Part shown: one piece after another, positions 42,861 to 51,655 of the stretch | Numbering within the stretch: position 1 is the first letter of the stretch | Layout: every line of letters begins with the position of its first letter | Assembly (NCBI GenBank): GCA_964416595.1 | Contig: CAYQES010000003.1 | Span: 62,001-126,000 of the forward strand | Direction: 5' to 3' | Source: JAKFYM01 sp964416595 | GTDB lineage: Bacteria; Bdellovibrionota; UBA1018; CAIPTA01 | DNA length: 64,000 nucleotides | Made by a program: the position numbers and the translations under genes | Notes under the pieces: model-generated | Told to the model about the DNA's origin: nothing | Database searches by the model: none | The model's input: the letters and a program-made list of their open reading frames with translations, nothing else

Positions 42861-44082
42861 AGCGTAGGCCCTCCACCGGCGATTCTTTAGCGATACGAAA
42901 GGAGGGATAGAGTGTGGCGAGCAGGGCCACAACGAGGGCACTCACGGCAATGAGGATGAGCGTGAGGGGTCGCACGTCCACGGGCAAATAGGAAATGAAG
43001 TAGACATCTGCGGGCAGCTGGATGAAGCGGGTTTTGGCTAAGATGAGGCAGAGGAGAAGCCCCAGCGCGATCCCGGCCACGGCGCCAGCCACGCCGATCC
43101 AGAGGCCTACGCGCAGGAAAATGCGAGCGCTGTTACGGGGAGAAAGCCCCATGGCCTTCAAGATCGACATTTCTTTTTTCTTCTCGCTCATCATCATCAT
43201 CAGGGTGCTCATGATGTTAAAAGCGGCCACCACGATGATCGCCGTGAGGATGATGAAGATTACGGCTTTTTGTAATTTTACGGCGTAGAGCAAGTTGCGG
43301 TTGAGCTCGGTCCAATCGCGCACGCGGTAGGGATAGCCGAGTTCGTTTTGGAGTTTGTCTGTGGTGGCTTTAGAAGTGTTCGCTTCTTTCGTTTTTATTT
43401 TCAGTGCGGAAGCGGCGTGGAGCGGGAGCTGGAAAAAATCCCGGGCTTCTACAGCATCTACCATGCTGTATTTGGAATCGTATTCGTACATGCCGGTGCG
43501 CAGGATCCCGGCGATTTGGAATTTCCGGGCCCGGGGCTGCATGGCTTCTTTTTCGAAAAAGGGCGAGATCACGGTGATTTCGTCTCCCACTTTTGCGGCG
43601 AGACCTTCGGCTAGGTTGGCACCGAGGAGGATGGTGGGGAGAGTTTGTGGGGTGGTGACTCCGGCGGTGGGAAGAGATCCTTCCGCTAGGTGACGGGTGA
43701 GCTCCGTGGCTTCGGTTATGTTGGGCTCGATGCCCTCGATCATGGAGCCCACCACACGGGCACCCTTGGCGAGCATCACTTCACTAAAAACATAGGGGCT
43801 GATCGCGGCGATTTCGTTGCCGGCGATTTGGCGGATGCGCTCTTCGAGCTCCTTTGGTTCCGCGATGATTTGCCGGGAGGAGTAGAGCACGATGTGGGAA
43901 TGGGTGCCGGTGATGATGGATTGTAGCTGGCTCTCGAAGCCCTCCATTACGCCCATCACCACGGTGAGCGCGGCCACACCGAGAGAAACGCCAAAGAGCG
44001 AAACGAGCGCGATGAAGGATAGAAAGGCGTTGCGCTTTTTGCCCGTAAGGAAACGCTTCGACACGATGGAAACGATCGACAT
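42853..44082 (-). CDS. Lipoprotein-releasing transmembrane protein LolC/LolE
   Basis: Membrane subunit of the Lol transporter, 409 residues. Topology is typical: one N-terminal helix (about 20-45), a large periplasmic MacB-like domain (about 50-260), and three C-terminal helices (about 270-395) in a FtsX fold. The sequence KRFLTGKKRNAFLSFIALVSLFG matches the family start. Only one such gene is present, so a homodimer with LolD is likely, as in organisms with a single LolF-type subunit. Confidence 0.92.
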   Translation of the reverse strand: MSIVSIVSKRFLTGKKRNAFLSFIALVSLFGVSLGVAALTVVMGVMEGFESQLQSIITGTHSHIVLYSSRQIIAEPKELEERIRQIAGNEIAAISPYVFSEVMLAKGARVVGSMIEGIEPNITEATELTRHLAEGSLPTAGVTTPQTLPTILLGANLAEGLAAKVGDEITVISPFFEKEAMQPRARKFQIAGILRTGMYEYDSKYSMVDAVEARDFFQLPLHAASALKIKTKEANTSKATTDKLQNELGYPYRVRDWTELNRNLLYAVKLQKAVIFIILTAIIVVAAFNIMSTLMMMMSEKKKEMSILKAMGLSPRNSARIFLRVGLWIGVAGAVAGIALGLLLCLILAKTRFIQLPADVYFISYLPVDVRPLTLILIAVSALVVALLATLYPSFRIAKESPVEGLRYE

Positions 44083-44236
44083 GGAAGGAGCGTACCACGG
44101 GAATCTGTTCGATTTTAGGACTTTATATTGGCGGGTTTAGGGCACCGGCAGGATTTTCTGTTGTGGTTTACGGAGAGTTCTTGTGTGGGGTGTGGCGTGG
44201 AAGCTGCTGGTGGGAGTGGAAAGGAGAAACGCAGCA

Positions 44237-45130
44237 ATGGATGTGAAAAAATTATCGAACGATGAACTATGGAATAATACTACGGCCCTCGCGGTGCGGG
44301 AGCGGAATCTTACTTTGGAGGTATTGCAACACTTGCAGGAGATTGAGGACAGGCGGCTGCACTTGGATCGGGGGTATGGCAGTTTGTATGATTATGCCAT
44401 TAAAGAGCTTAAATATTCTGAAGGCGCTGCGTATCGACGCATACAAGCTATGCGGTTATTGCGGCAGGTTCCGGAGGTTGGTGAGAAAATTAGTCAAGGA
44501 GAACTCAACCTCACTTCTGTAGCTAAAGTACAAACCGCTTTTCGCAAGGAAGGAGAAGAAAAGAAAAAACAAATTTTGGAGGAAATTCAGGGAAAAAACT
44601 CTAAGGAAGTAGACCGACATCTAAGCCAATGGCATGAAGTCACTAAGAAAGAACATGCGCGTTGGCTAAACGTGGATTGTGTACAACTTACGGTGCTTTT
44701 AAAACGCCCTTCTTTTGAAGGCTTAAATGACTTAAAAGCTATTAAATCTCATACTCACAAAACTTTTAGTGAGGTTTTGGAAGACCTCATTCATCTCGGA
44801 CAAGAAAAATGGAATCCATTACAACGCACTGCGAACTCGCAACGAGTTCGCAGTGCGTCAACACCCGACCGCCGCTACATCCCCTCCGCCGTCCGCTCAG
44901 AAGTATGGAAAAGAGACCAGGGCCAGTGCACTTTCACCCACCCCGCCTCCGGCCAACGTTGTGGTGCTCGGCATTATCTACAGGTAGATCATATTTTACC
45001 CGTGGCTCTAGGAGGAAAATCCGATATGGAAAACTTGCGACTCCTCTGCGCCCAGCACAATCAGCACCGAGCCAAGAAAACTTTCGGTACTAGTGTCACC
45101 AAAAGCACAGACCCCACTCCCCTGCACTAA
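44237..45130 (+). CDS. HNH endonuclease domain protein
   Basis: 297 residues: an N-terminal helical domain (about 1-185) like that of 13E12/DUF222-type HNH proteins, a short linker (190-212), and a C-terminal HNH domain with WKRDQGQC, the metal-binding VDHILPVALGG (D251, H252), N266 and H274. The linker is encoded by a perfect inverted repeat. GGAG lies 11 bases upstream of the ATG. The gene ends 1 bp before the convergent lysS stop. Function in the cell is unknown; solitary HNH genes of this type may be selfish or defensive. Confidence 0.85.
   Translation: MDVKKLSNDELWNNTTALAVRERNLTLEVLQHLQEIEDRRLHLDRGYGSLYDYAIKELKYSEGAAYRRIQAMRLLRQVPEVGEKISQGELNLTSVAKVQTAFRKEGEEKKKQILEEIQGKNSKEVDRHLSQWHEVTKKEHARWLNVDCVQLTVLLKRPSFEGLNDLKAIKSHTHKTFSEVLEDLIHLGQEKWNPLQRTANSQRVRSASTPDRRYIPSAVRSEVWKRDQGQCTFTHPASGQRCGARHYLQVDHILPVALGGKSDMENLRLLCAQHNQHRAKKTFGTSVTKSTDPTPLH
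44824..44858. repeat. Perfect 16-bp inverted repeat inside a coding region
   Basis: ACGCACTGCGAACTCG at 44824-44839 and its exact reverse complement CGAGTTCGCAGTGCGT at 44843-44858 flank the loop CAA. The element is read in frame as about residues 196-207 of the HNH protein, between its helical domain and its nuclease domain. Confidence 0.9.
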
Positions 45131-45131
45131 A

Positions 45132-46643
45132 CTAACTCTCCGGCCGCATATGCGGAAAGAGAATCACGTCCCGGATGCTGGCCTGGTCGGTCATCAACAT
45201 CACCAAACGGTCGATGCCGATGCCCTGGCCGGCGGCGGGCGGCATGCCGTACTCGAGGGCGCGCAAAAAATCCTCGTCCACTTCGCAGGCCTCGTCGTCG
45301 CCGGCCGCTTTGTTGTTGGCCTGCAATTCGAACCGCTCCCGCTGGTCGATCGGATCGTTCAGTTCAGAAAACGCATTGGCGATTTCGCGGCCATACACAT
45401 AGAGCTCGAACCGATCCGTCACTTCCGGATTCTGCTCATTCCGCCGGGCCAAAAAGGAAACCTCCGCCGGATATTGCGTAATGAAAGTCGGCTGGATTAA
45501 TTTCTTTTCCGCCGTTGTCTCAAACAAATGGGTTAAAAAAGATCCCACACCCCAATGTTTCTTCCAGTTCGACGGCCCATCTCCCGCCGCCACCAGTGCT
45601 TTCTTTAAACTCTCCACATTGTTCAACGCCTCATCGGTGAGCAAATTACCCGGCAAGCCCGAATACTCCCGGATCGCATCCTTTACCGTGAGCCGCTTCC
45701 ACGGCCGCGCAAAAGAAATCTCCTCACCCTGGTACATAAACTTCGGGCTACCATGCAGGCTCTTCGCCATACCCTCCAGCATCTCCTCCGTAAGATCCAT
45801 CAGATCCTCGTAAGTGGCGTAGGCCCAGTAAAATTCCAGCATCGTAAATTCCGGATTGTGCCGAATCGAAATACCTTCGTTGCGGAAGTTGCGGTTGATT
45901 TCGAAAACCTTCTCCATTCCGCCCACAAGCAATCGCTTCAAATACAATTCCGGCGCGATCCGCAAAAATAACTGCATGTCCAACGCATTATGATGAGTCG
46001 CAAACGGACGGGCCGCCGCGCCACCCGCGATCGGATGCATCATCGGCGTTTCCACCTCAAAAAATCCCCTACCGCTCAAATAATCCCGGATGTACTGCAC
46101 CACTTTCGAGCGCGCCAGGAACACTTTCCGCACCTCATCGTTCATGATGAGATCCACGTAGCGCATGCGGTACTTCTGCTCCACATCCGTCAAACCATGA
46201 AACTTTTCTGGCAAAGGCCGCAATGCTTTCGTAAGCAGCTCGATCCCACTCGCATGAACAGAAAGTTCGTTGGTTTTTGTGCGAAAAAGGTGACCCGAAA
46301 CAAAAACGATATCGCCCACATCGAACGTTTTAAAAATACCAAACTTCTCTTCGCCCAAATCCTGGATCGCCACGTAGCTCTGCAACGTGCCCGTACGATC
46401 TTTCAACTGCACAAAAGCTGCTTTACCAAAATGACGGAAAGCCATGATCCGGCCCGCGTAAGTAACCGAAATCTTTTCCGCTTCCAATTGTTCCCGGGAA
46501 AACTCGCCCCAGCGCTCACGGATTTCTTCCACGGAATGTTTAGGCGTTAAACCGTTGCGGTAGGGATTAAGGCCCTTTTGCCGGTAGAACCCTAATTTTT
46601 CCCGGCGGGTTTTTTCTTCTTCGGAGAGGTTTTGTTGGCTCAT
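45132..46643 (-). CDS. lysS: Lysyl-tRNA synthetase, class II
   Basis: Charges tRNA-Lys, 503 residues. N-terminal OB-fold anticodon domain (about 50-160, with VTYAGRIMAFRHFGKAAFVQL) and a class II catalytic core with motif 1 region (FEVETPMMHPIAGGAAARPF), motif 2 (FRNEGISIRHNPEFTMLEFYWAY, the RxxxxxxHxxEF type) and motif 3 (GIGIDRLVML). The ATG at 46641-46643 is taken; an in-frame TTG two codons upstream is less likely. The 124-bp gap to the mrp gene has a 7-bp inverted repeat (46709-46715 with 46739-46745). Confidence 0.97.
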   Translation of the reverse strand: MSQQNLSEEEKTRREKLGFYRQKGLNPYRNGLTPKHSVEEIRERWGEFSREQLEAEKISVTYAGRIMAFRHFGKAAFVQLKDRTGTLQSYVAIQDLGEEKFGIFKTFDVGDIVFVSGHLFRTKTNELSVHASGIELLTKALRPLPEKFHGLTDVEQKYRMRYVDLIMNDEVRKVFLARSKVVQYIRDYLSGRGFFEVETPMMHPIAGGAAARPFATHHNALDMQLFLRIAPELYLKRLLVGGMEKVFEINRNFRNEGISIRHNPEFTMLEFYWAYATYEDLMDLTEEMLEGMAKSLHGSPKFMYQGEEISFARPWKRLTVKDAIREYSGLPGNLLTDEALNNVESLKKALVAAGDGPSNWKKHWGVGSFLTHLFETTAEKKLIQPTFITQYPAEVSFLARRNEQNPEVTDRFELYVYGREIANAFSELNDPIDQRERFELQANNKAAGDDEACEVDEDFLRALEYGMPPAAGQGIGIDRLVMLMTDQASIRDVILFPHMRPES

Positions 46644-46767
46644 GACCAAGCACTTTAGCGCAGGGCAACTTTCCTGGCCAGTAGAGTGTGGTTGGAAATG
46701 GTTTATTTTGGCGGCTTCTAGCTAAAAATTCTCGATTCGCCGCCAGCAAACATTCTTCATCAGTCCC

Positions 46768-48228
46768 TTACGCTCGCGCTTCCGGACCCGTAGCTGCCGC
46801 TGCCACTGGTGGTGGGCTCGGACGCTCTTGCGTCTTTTCCGCATCCAACTCCCGTAGGTACTTATATGTATAAATTCCCGTGGAATGTTTATCGTTCCAC
46901 ACGAGATTAATGCCGTAGCGGCCCACGGGCAGCGCTTTCTCTAGAGCTATATCCGTAGCGATGGAATCGGCCGTGATTTTGCGCACGCCGGAGAATTCGT
47001 CCACACACACAGCGCAGGGGCAGGCAAAGCGCAGGGCCTGGGCGGAGTAGGTGTATTTTTGACCGTCGCTCCAATACACAGCCAACTTATGGCCAGATTC
47101 GGCCGCCAAGGCAGGCAAAGGTTCCACAGCCAAAGGCACGATATCCACTTCTACCCCACTCGCCCGAGCTTCCAAAGAAGCCACTAAGCGGGAAGCAGCC
47201 AGCATATAGGCTTGGGCCGAAGGAGACTTTGGATCCCGCAGCACAATGGGCTCACCCTCATCACAAGCTTTCACGAGAGCCGCATCCACGGGGATTTGCC
47301 CGAGGAGGGGCACATGATCTTCCGCCGCCAAACGTTCCGCGCCGCCGCTGCCGAAAATCGGATTCACCGCTCCACATTCCGTGCAGCCAAAACCGCTCAT
47401 GGTTTCGATCAAGCCTAATACTGGCACCCCAACATGCTTGAACATCAATAAACCTTTGCGGGCGATTTCCACGGCCACTTGCTGGGGTGTTGTCACCACG
47501 ATGGCGCCCGAGATATTCGATTGCTGAGAAAGCGTGAGCTGAATATCGCCCGTGCCCGGAGGCAGATCCACGATCAAAAAGTCTAACTCGCCCCATTTTA
47601 CGCCCAACAAAAATTGTTGGATCATTTTTGTGGCCATGGGTGCGCGCCACACAGTGGGTTGATCCTTGCCGATCAAGAGGCCCAGTGAAATTACTTTTAC
47701 GCCTTGTAGATCAAGGGGAATGAGTTGATTGTCTTCCGTGGCTGGTTGCGTGCCGTCTGCGCCCCGAGCAAAACCTTTGCCCAGCATTGTGGGCACCGAA
47801 GGGCCATAAATATCTGCGTCCAACAAACCCGTGGAATAACCCAACTTCCGCAAAGCCATGGCCAAATTCACGGCCGAAGTGCTTTTGCCCACGCCCCCCT
47901 TGCCGGAACCCACCACGATCACATGGTTCACACCCGGAACCGCCTGGGCTCCATGCACTACGCGGGGCTTAGGCTTCTTCAACAAATTAGGAAGAACCGC
48001 CACCACGCCAAAAATGTTCTTTACCGCCTTTGAAGCCGCAGAACGGATTTCGTCCATATGGCCTTCGGCGTGGGAAGGAATGTAGAGATCAAATCCCACC
48101 TTGCCCTGTTGTACGCGCACATTGGCCACTAAGCCTAAGGAGACAAAATCTTTGCCACTGCCAGGATCGGTGACCTGCCGGAGAGCATCGAGCACTTGGG
48201 CGCTAGTAACGGGTTGGTGAGTGGCCAT
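46768..48228 (-). CDS. Mrp/NBP35 Fe-S carrier ATPase fused to DUF971
   Basis: 486 residues in three parts: an N-terminal MIP18/DUF59 domain (about 8-80), a Mrp/NBP35 P-loop ATPase with deviant Walker A GSGKGGVGKS (107-116) and a CxxC pair (CTEC) for a bridging cluster, and a C-terminal DUF971 domain (about 385-475, with WSDGQKYTY and NLVWNDKHSTGIYTY). Mrp proteins carry Fe-S clusters to apoproteins; DUF971 is often a separate gene. AAGGAG upstream of the ATG at 48226-48228 decides the start; the 44 upstream codons in frame are not supported. Confidence 0.92.
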   Translation of the reverse strand: MATHQPVTSAQVLDALRQVTDPGSGKDFVSLGLVANVRVQQGKVGFDLYIPSHAEGHMDEIRSAASKAVKNIFGVVAVLPNLLKKPKPRVVHGAQAVPGVNHVIVVGSGKGGVGKSTSAVNLAMALRKLGYSTGLLDADIYGPSVPTMLGKGFARGADGTQPATEDNQLIPLDLQGVKVISLGLLIGKDQPTVWRAPMATKMIQQFLLGVKWGELDFLIVDLPPGTGDIQLTLSQQSNISGAIVVTTPQQVAVEIARKGLLMFKHVGVPVLGLIETMSGFGCTECGAVNPIFGSGGAERLAAEDHVPLLGQIPVDAALVKACDEGEPIVLRDPKSPSAQAYMLAASRLVASLEARASGVEVDIVPLAVEPLPALAAESGHKLAVYWSDGQKYTYSAQALRFACPCAVCVDEFSGVRKITADSIATDIALEKALPVGRYGINLVWNDKHSTGIYTYKYLRELDAEKTQERPSPPPVAAAATGPEARA

Positions 48229-48337
48229 ATGAAATATCTCCTTTACGGAGCTTTGTAGCAGATTTTCGTGCGCACTACGAGCGCTGCCCCTGACAGCGCG
48301 CATTAAATTAGAGCAGGATATCAAAGAAACCATCCGC

Positions 48338-49447
48338 TTATAAGCTGCACCCCAACGCATCTAAAATCTGCTCGGCCGCTTTTCCGTTTCCAAACAAGAA
48401 ACGAGGGACGGCCATTTTTTTATACATTTCCGCACTGTCTAACAATTGCCTTACGGCTCCCACGATGTCTGGGCCATGGGTGCCCGCCAAGATCGCAGCA
48501 CCAGCCGCTACCGCCTCTGGGCGCTCTGTTTTATTCCTGGTAACTACCACCGGTTTTCCCAGAGTGGGGGCCTCTTCTTGTACCCCTCCAGAATCACTCA
48601 CCACTATGGTGGAACGGTCCATTAGCCATAAAAACTCTTCGTACTCCAACGGATCAACCACCAGGAGCGAGGCGGGCTTTGTTGTGCCAAAAGCGGCATG
48701 GGCCGCCGCACGTACTTCTGGATTCGGGTGAAGAGGCAAAATGATTTGTGCTGAAGTAGTACGAGCCAGCTCAGCAAGGGCCTCCATCAGGCTGCGCATG
48801 GCTTCTCCGAAGGCCTCACGTCGATGCAAGGTGCACAAAATCAGGGCTCGATGGGGATCCAATATATCCCACTTCTTTTCTAAAGCGTTTCCAGGAGTTC
48901 TTAAGCGCTCCACCATCCACAAAAGAGCGTCAATTCCTGTATTACCGGTAACCAGAATTTTTTCAGAAGGAATTTTTTCGTTCAACAGATGCTCTCTAGC
49001 CATTGGTGTGGGAGCAAAGTGCCAACGGGCCGAAACAGCGATCAAACGGCGATTGTATTCTTCGGGCCAAGGAGAGCGTAGATCATAGGTGCGTAGCCCC
49101 GCTTCCACATGGGCCAGAGGTATGTTTTCATAAAAAGCTGCTACGGCCCCGGCGGCGGCGGTGGTAGTATCCCCTTGCACAACGATCCAATCGGGGCGTT
49201 CGCTCTGTATGGCTTCGGAAATGGCTCCTACGGCCCGAGAGAAAAAAGAGGCCGGAGTTTGGCCCGGTTGCATGAGGCCTAAATCCAAATGGGGCTCTAA
49301 ACCAAAAGCCGAGAGCATGGGACGCACCAAATCCCGGTGCTGACCCGAATTCCAAATCTGGATGTTTTTCGAACCCTTCAAGGCCAGGGGGGCTAATTTA
49401 ATGGCTTCTGGACGAGTGCCTAACAATAACGCGACTTTTTTATTCAC
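48338..49447 (-). CDS. wecB: UDP-N-acetylglucosamine 2-epimerase
   Basis: Non-hydrolysing epimerase converting UDP-GlcNAc to UDP-ManNAc, 369 residues. Family motifs: GTRPEAIKLAPL at the N-terminus, QGDTTTAAAGA, HVEAGLRT, TGNTGIDAL and SDSGGVQEEAPTLGKPVVV. The start is GTG. It is divergent from the polysaccharide cluster beginning at 49560, with only 112 bp between the start codons. In E. coli WecB (NfrC) supplies UDP-ManNAc to the NfrAB glycan, which gives the arrangement functional sense. Confidence 0.95.
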   Translation of the reverse strand: MNKKVALLLGTRPEAIKLAPLALKGSKNIQIWNSGQHRDLVRPMLSAFGLEPHLDLGLMQPGQTPASFFSRAVGAISEAIQSERPDWIVVQGDTTTAAAGAVAAFYENIPLAHVEAGLRTYDLRSPWPEEYNRRLIAVSARWHFAPTPMAREHLLNEKIPSEKILVTGNTGIDALLWMVERLRTPGNALEKKWDILDPHRALILCTLHRREAFGEAMRSLMEALAELARTTSAQIILPLHPNPEVRAAAHAAFGTTKPASLLVVDPLEYEEFLWLMDRSTIVVSDSGGVQEEAPTLGKPVVVTRNKTERPEAVAAGAAILAGTHGPDIVGAVRQLLDSAEMYKKMAVPRFLFGNGKAAEQILDALGCSL

Positions 49448-49559
49448 GAATCACTCTTTTTTGTGCTTATAAAATACATTTTCTTTTTGTCTTTATAGCC
49501 AATTCAGGCTAATTGTCAACGCGCCGCAAAATCTATCCGAGGCCGGGGATCCTGCACAG

Positions 49560-50273
49560 ATGCGTATTTTTCTATTTTTCAATCTATGGGTATGGAGCAG
49601 CGTTGCCCATGCCACACCTTGGACAGAAGGCATCTTGGTCCATAGTTATGGCGAGTGGCTTACTTTAGAAAAAGGCTACTCTAGTAGTGCTTTCGTAAAA
49701 GCGAAAAAAACTTTTGCAGGAGATTTCCGTTATTTTGTAGGCACCCAATGGGAAACCTACCAACCAGACTCCAATACCCTTCGTCGTTTTGCGCCCTCGG
49801 TAGGCATCGAGCTGCCATTGGGCCCCTTCACCACCTTCCTTGAATATCGTTACCTCTATGAGCGCCCTCGCTCCACTCCATCGCCCCACGATCCTCGTTT
49901 AGGTTTAGTAGGAGGCTACTGGTGGCAGAGCCCTACCTTCGCGCAACTAGACTGGTTCTGCGATTCCTACACAGAATTGATTTCTTCCCCACGCATCCGC
50001 CCGGCCCCCACCCTCACGGGTTTTTCTAAATTTGGCCTAAGAAAAGCGCTCACTAAAAATTTCTTTGCCGATCCCTACTTTGAAGCCTACGGCAACAAAA
50101 GCCCTGATCCGCTGATGGGCAGAGACGCTCTGGAGCTCCGTTATGGAGCACGGCTAGTTTGGGCCCCAAGAAATTGGAGCGCACAAATGGGAGTGTTTCG
50201 TCGTTTTGCCACCTTTGTGGAAGCCCCAGGATCCCGATGGCGATTCCTGCTAGCTATAGGAGGAACATTCTAG
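49560..50273 (+). CDS. Outer-membrane barrel, NfrA-barrel-like
   Basis: 237 residues: signal peptide (1-19, ending VAHA), then about ten to twelve amphipathic strands rich in Tyr, Trp and Phe (for example FRYFVGTQWETYQ, TTFLEYRYLYE) and a C-terminal AIGGTF with terminal Phe. Layout matches the barrel-only end of polysaccharide export porins such as NfrA, PgaA or BcsC, but without the TPR region. Its stop codon shares a base with the GTG of the synthase gene (TAGTG). A role as outer-membrane exit pore is inferred from context. Confidence 0.75.
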   Translation: MRIFLFFNLWVWSSVAHATPWTEGILVHSYGEWLTLEKGYSSSAFVKAKKTFAGDFRYFVGTQWETYQPDSNTLRRFAPSVGIELPLGPFTTFLEYRYLYERPRSTPSPHDPRLGLVGGYWWQSPTFAQLDWFCDSYTELISSPRIRPAPTLTGFSKFGLRKALTKNFFADPYFEAYGNKSPDPLMGRDALELRYGARLVWAPRNWSAQMGVFRRFATFVEAPGSRWRFLLAIGGTF

Positions 50274-51655
50274 TGGAAATGTTCTTATATGCTCTTATAG
50301 CTATCACCATGATAGGAGTTTTGGCTCTTGCTCTCGACGATCTTTTTATTGATTTTACCGCCCTTTTATTTAGCCTCAGGCCTAAAAAAATCTTGCCACA
50401 CCAACTTTCGCTGCCGCAAAAACGCTTTGCCATCCTCATTGCCAACTGGAAAGAGGAGGATATTTTAGGGCAAATGATCCGTGGAAATCTCGGAAAAATT
50501 AAATATGATAACTTTAGTATATTTCTCGGCGTGTATCCCAATGATACTGCCACCTGGGAAGTGGCAAGGGATCTCGAGCGAGTGTTTCCACAGGTGTCAG
50601 TCATCATCAATCACCTGCCGGGCCCAACGTCTAAAGGGCAACTTCTCAATCACATGATGAGGAAAATCCTCGATTCAGAAAAACTCACGGGCCTCCATTA
50701 CGACGCATTTTTGCTACAAGACTCTGAAGACCTCATTCATCCTTGTTCTCTTGCACTCATGAATAGAGAATTAAATGAAGCAGACTTCGTGCAGATCCCC
50801 GTATTTTCTCTAAAAACCCCCTATCGAGAATTCACCGCAGGAACCTATGCCGATGAATTCGCTGAGTCTCACACAAAGGATTTGTTGGCCCGTGAGTTTC
50901 TGGGCGCTGCCGTTCCAAGTGCAGGTGTAGGAACAGCCCTCTCAAGAAAACTTGTACTCAAAATGCAAAATATTTTTAATGGCGATTTTCTTAATGAGAA
51001 AACGCTCACCGAAGATTATCAACTGGGAATCCTCACTGGAAAGCTCGGACTAATCACGCGTTTCGCTTGTTATTTCCTAGAACAAAATGGGCAACGAGAT
51101 TACATCGCCACGAGAGAATATTTTCCGAATAAGTTTAAAAATTCTATCCGGCAAAAAACACGTTGGACTTTGGGTATAACCTTCCAAGGCCACAACTTAT
51201 TGGCGTGGGAAGGTAAACTCGTGGATCGTTACTTTTTCTGGCGAGATCGACGGGGCCCCATAAATGCTATTTTATTAGTTAACTGCACTTTCATACTAAT
51301 ATATTTTAGCGGCCACTATGCTTATACGGCCACACTCCCTTCGGTTGTGGATCTAGATTGGATAAATGCCATTCTAGGACTTAATTTCTTGCAGATGCTA
51401 TGGCGCCTTGGCCAACGCATAAAAAGCACCTCCCTCATTTATGGATGGTCATTTGCTGTTTTAGTGCCCCTACGATGGCCTCTGGCTAATTTAATCAACA
51501 CTCTTGCTGCAGCACGAGCTTTTCTCGAATTTCGGCGAAGCAGAAAATCCGGCACAGCGGTTCCCTGGGTGAAAACTCAACATCGTCTACCCGTAAATTT
51601 TGGTATCGAATCGCGCCCCAATCTTCTTCCTCAAGAGAAGGAGGCGAGTGCATGA
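50273..51655 (+). CDS. NfrB-like membrane glycosyltransferase (GT2)
   Basis: Inner-membrane processive GT2 synthase, 460 residues. One N-terminal helix (about 3-21), a cytoplasmic GT-A domain with ILIANWKEEDIL (54-65), the DxD-like DSED (150-153), acceptor-site TED (246-248) and the processivity motif QKTRW (294-298), then C-terminal helices (about 330-350, 360-378, 388-410). Sequence and layout match NfrB, but the C-terminal MshEN-type cyclic di-GMP domain of E. coli NfrB is absent. The GTG at 50273 is nine bases after AGGAGG; ATG at 50279 is too far from it. Confidence 0.88.
   Translation: MEMFLYALIAITMIGVLALALDDLFIDFTALLFSLRPKKILPHQLSLPQKRFAILIANWKEEDILGQMIRGNLGKIKYDNFSIFLGVYPNDTATWEVARDLERVFPQVSVIINHLPGPTSKGQLLNHMMRKILDSEKLTGLHYDAFLLQDSEDLIHPCSLALMNRELNEADFVQIPVFSLKTPYREFTAGTYADEFAESHTKDLLAREFLGAAVPSAGVGTALSRKLVLKMQNIFNGDFLNEKTLTEDYQLGILTGKLGLITRFACYFLEQNGQRDYIATREYFPNKFKNSIRQKTRWTLGITFQGHNLLAWEGKLVDRYFFWRDRRGPINAILLVNCTFILIYFSGHYAYTATLPSVVDLDWINAILGLNFLQMLWRLGQRIKSTSLIYGWSFAVLVPLRWPLANLINTLAAARAFLEFRRSRKSGTAVPWVKTQHRLPVNFGIESRPNLLPQEKEASA

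Noticed and set aside
46709..46745. 7-bp inverted repeat as mrp terminator
   Set aside because: The stem is short, the loop is 23 bases and no T-tract follows on the minus strand; kept only as a remark under lysS.
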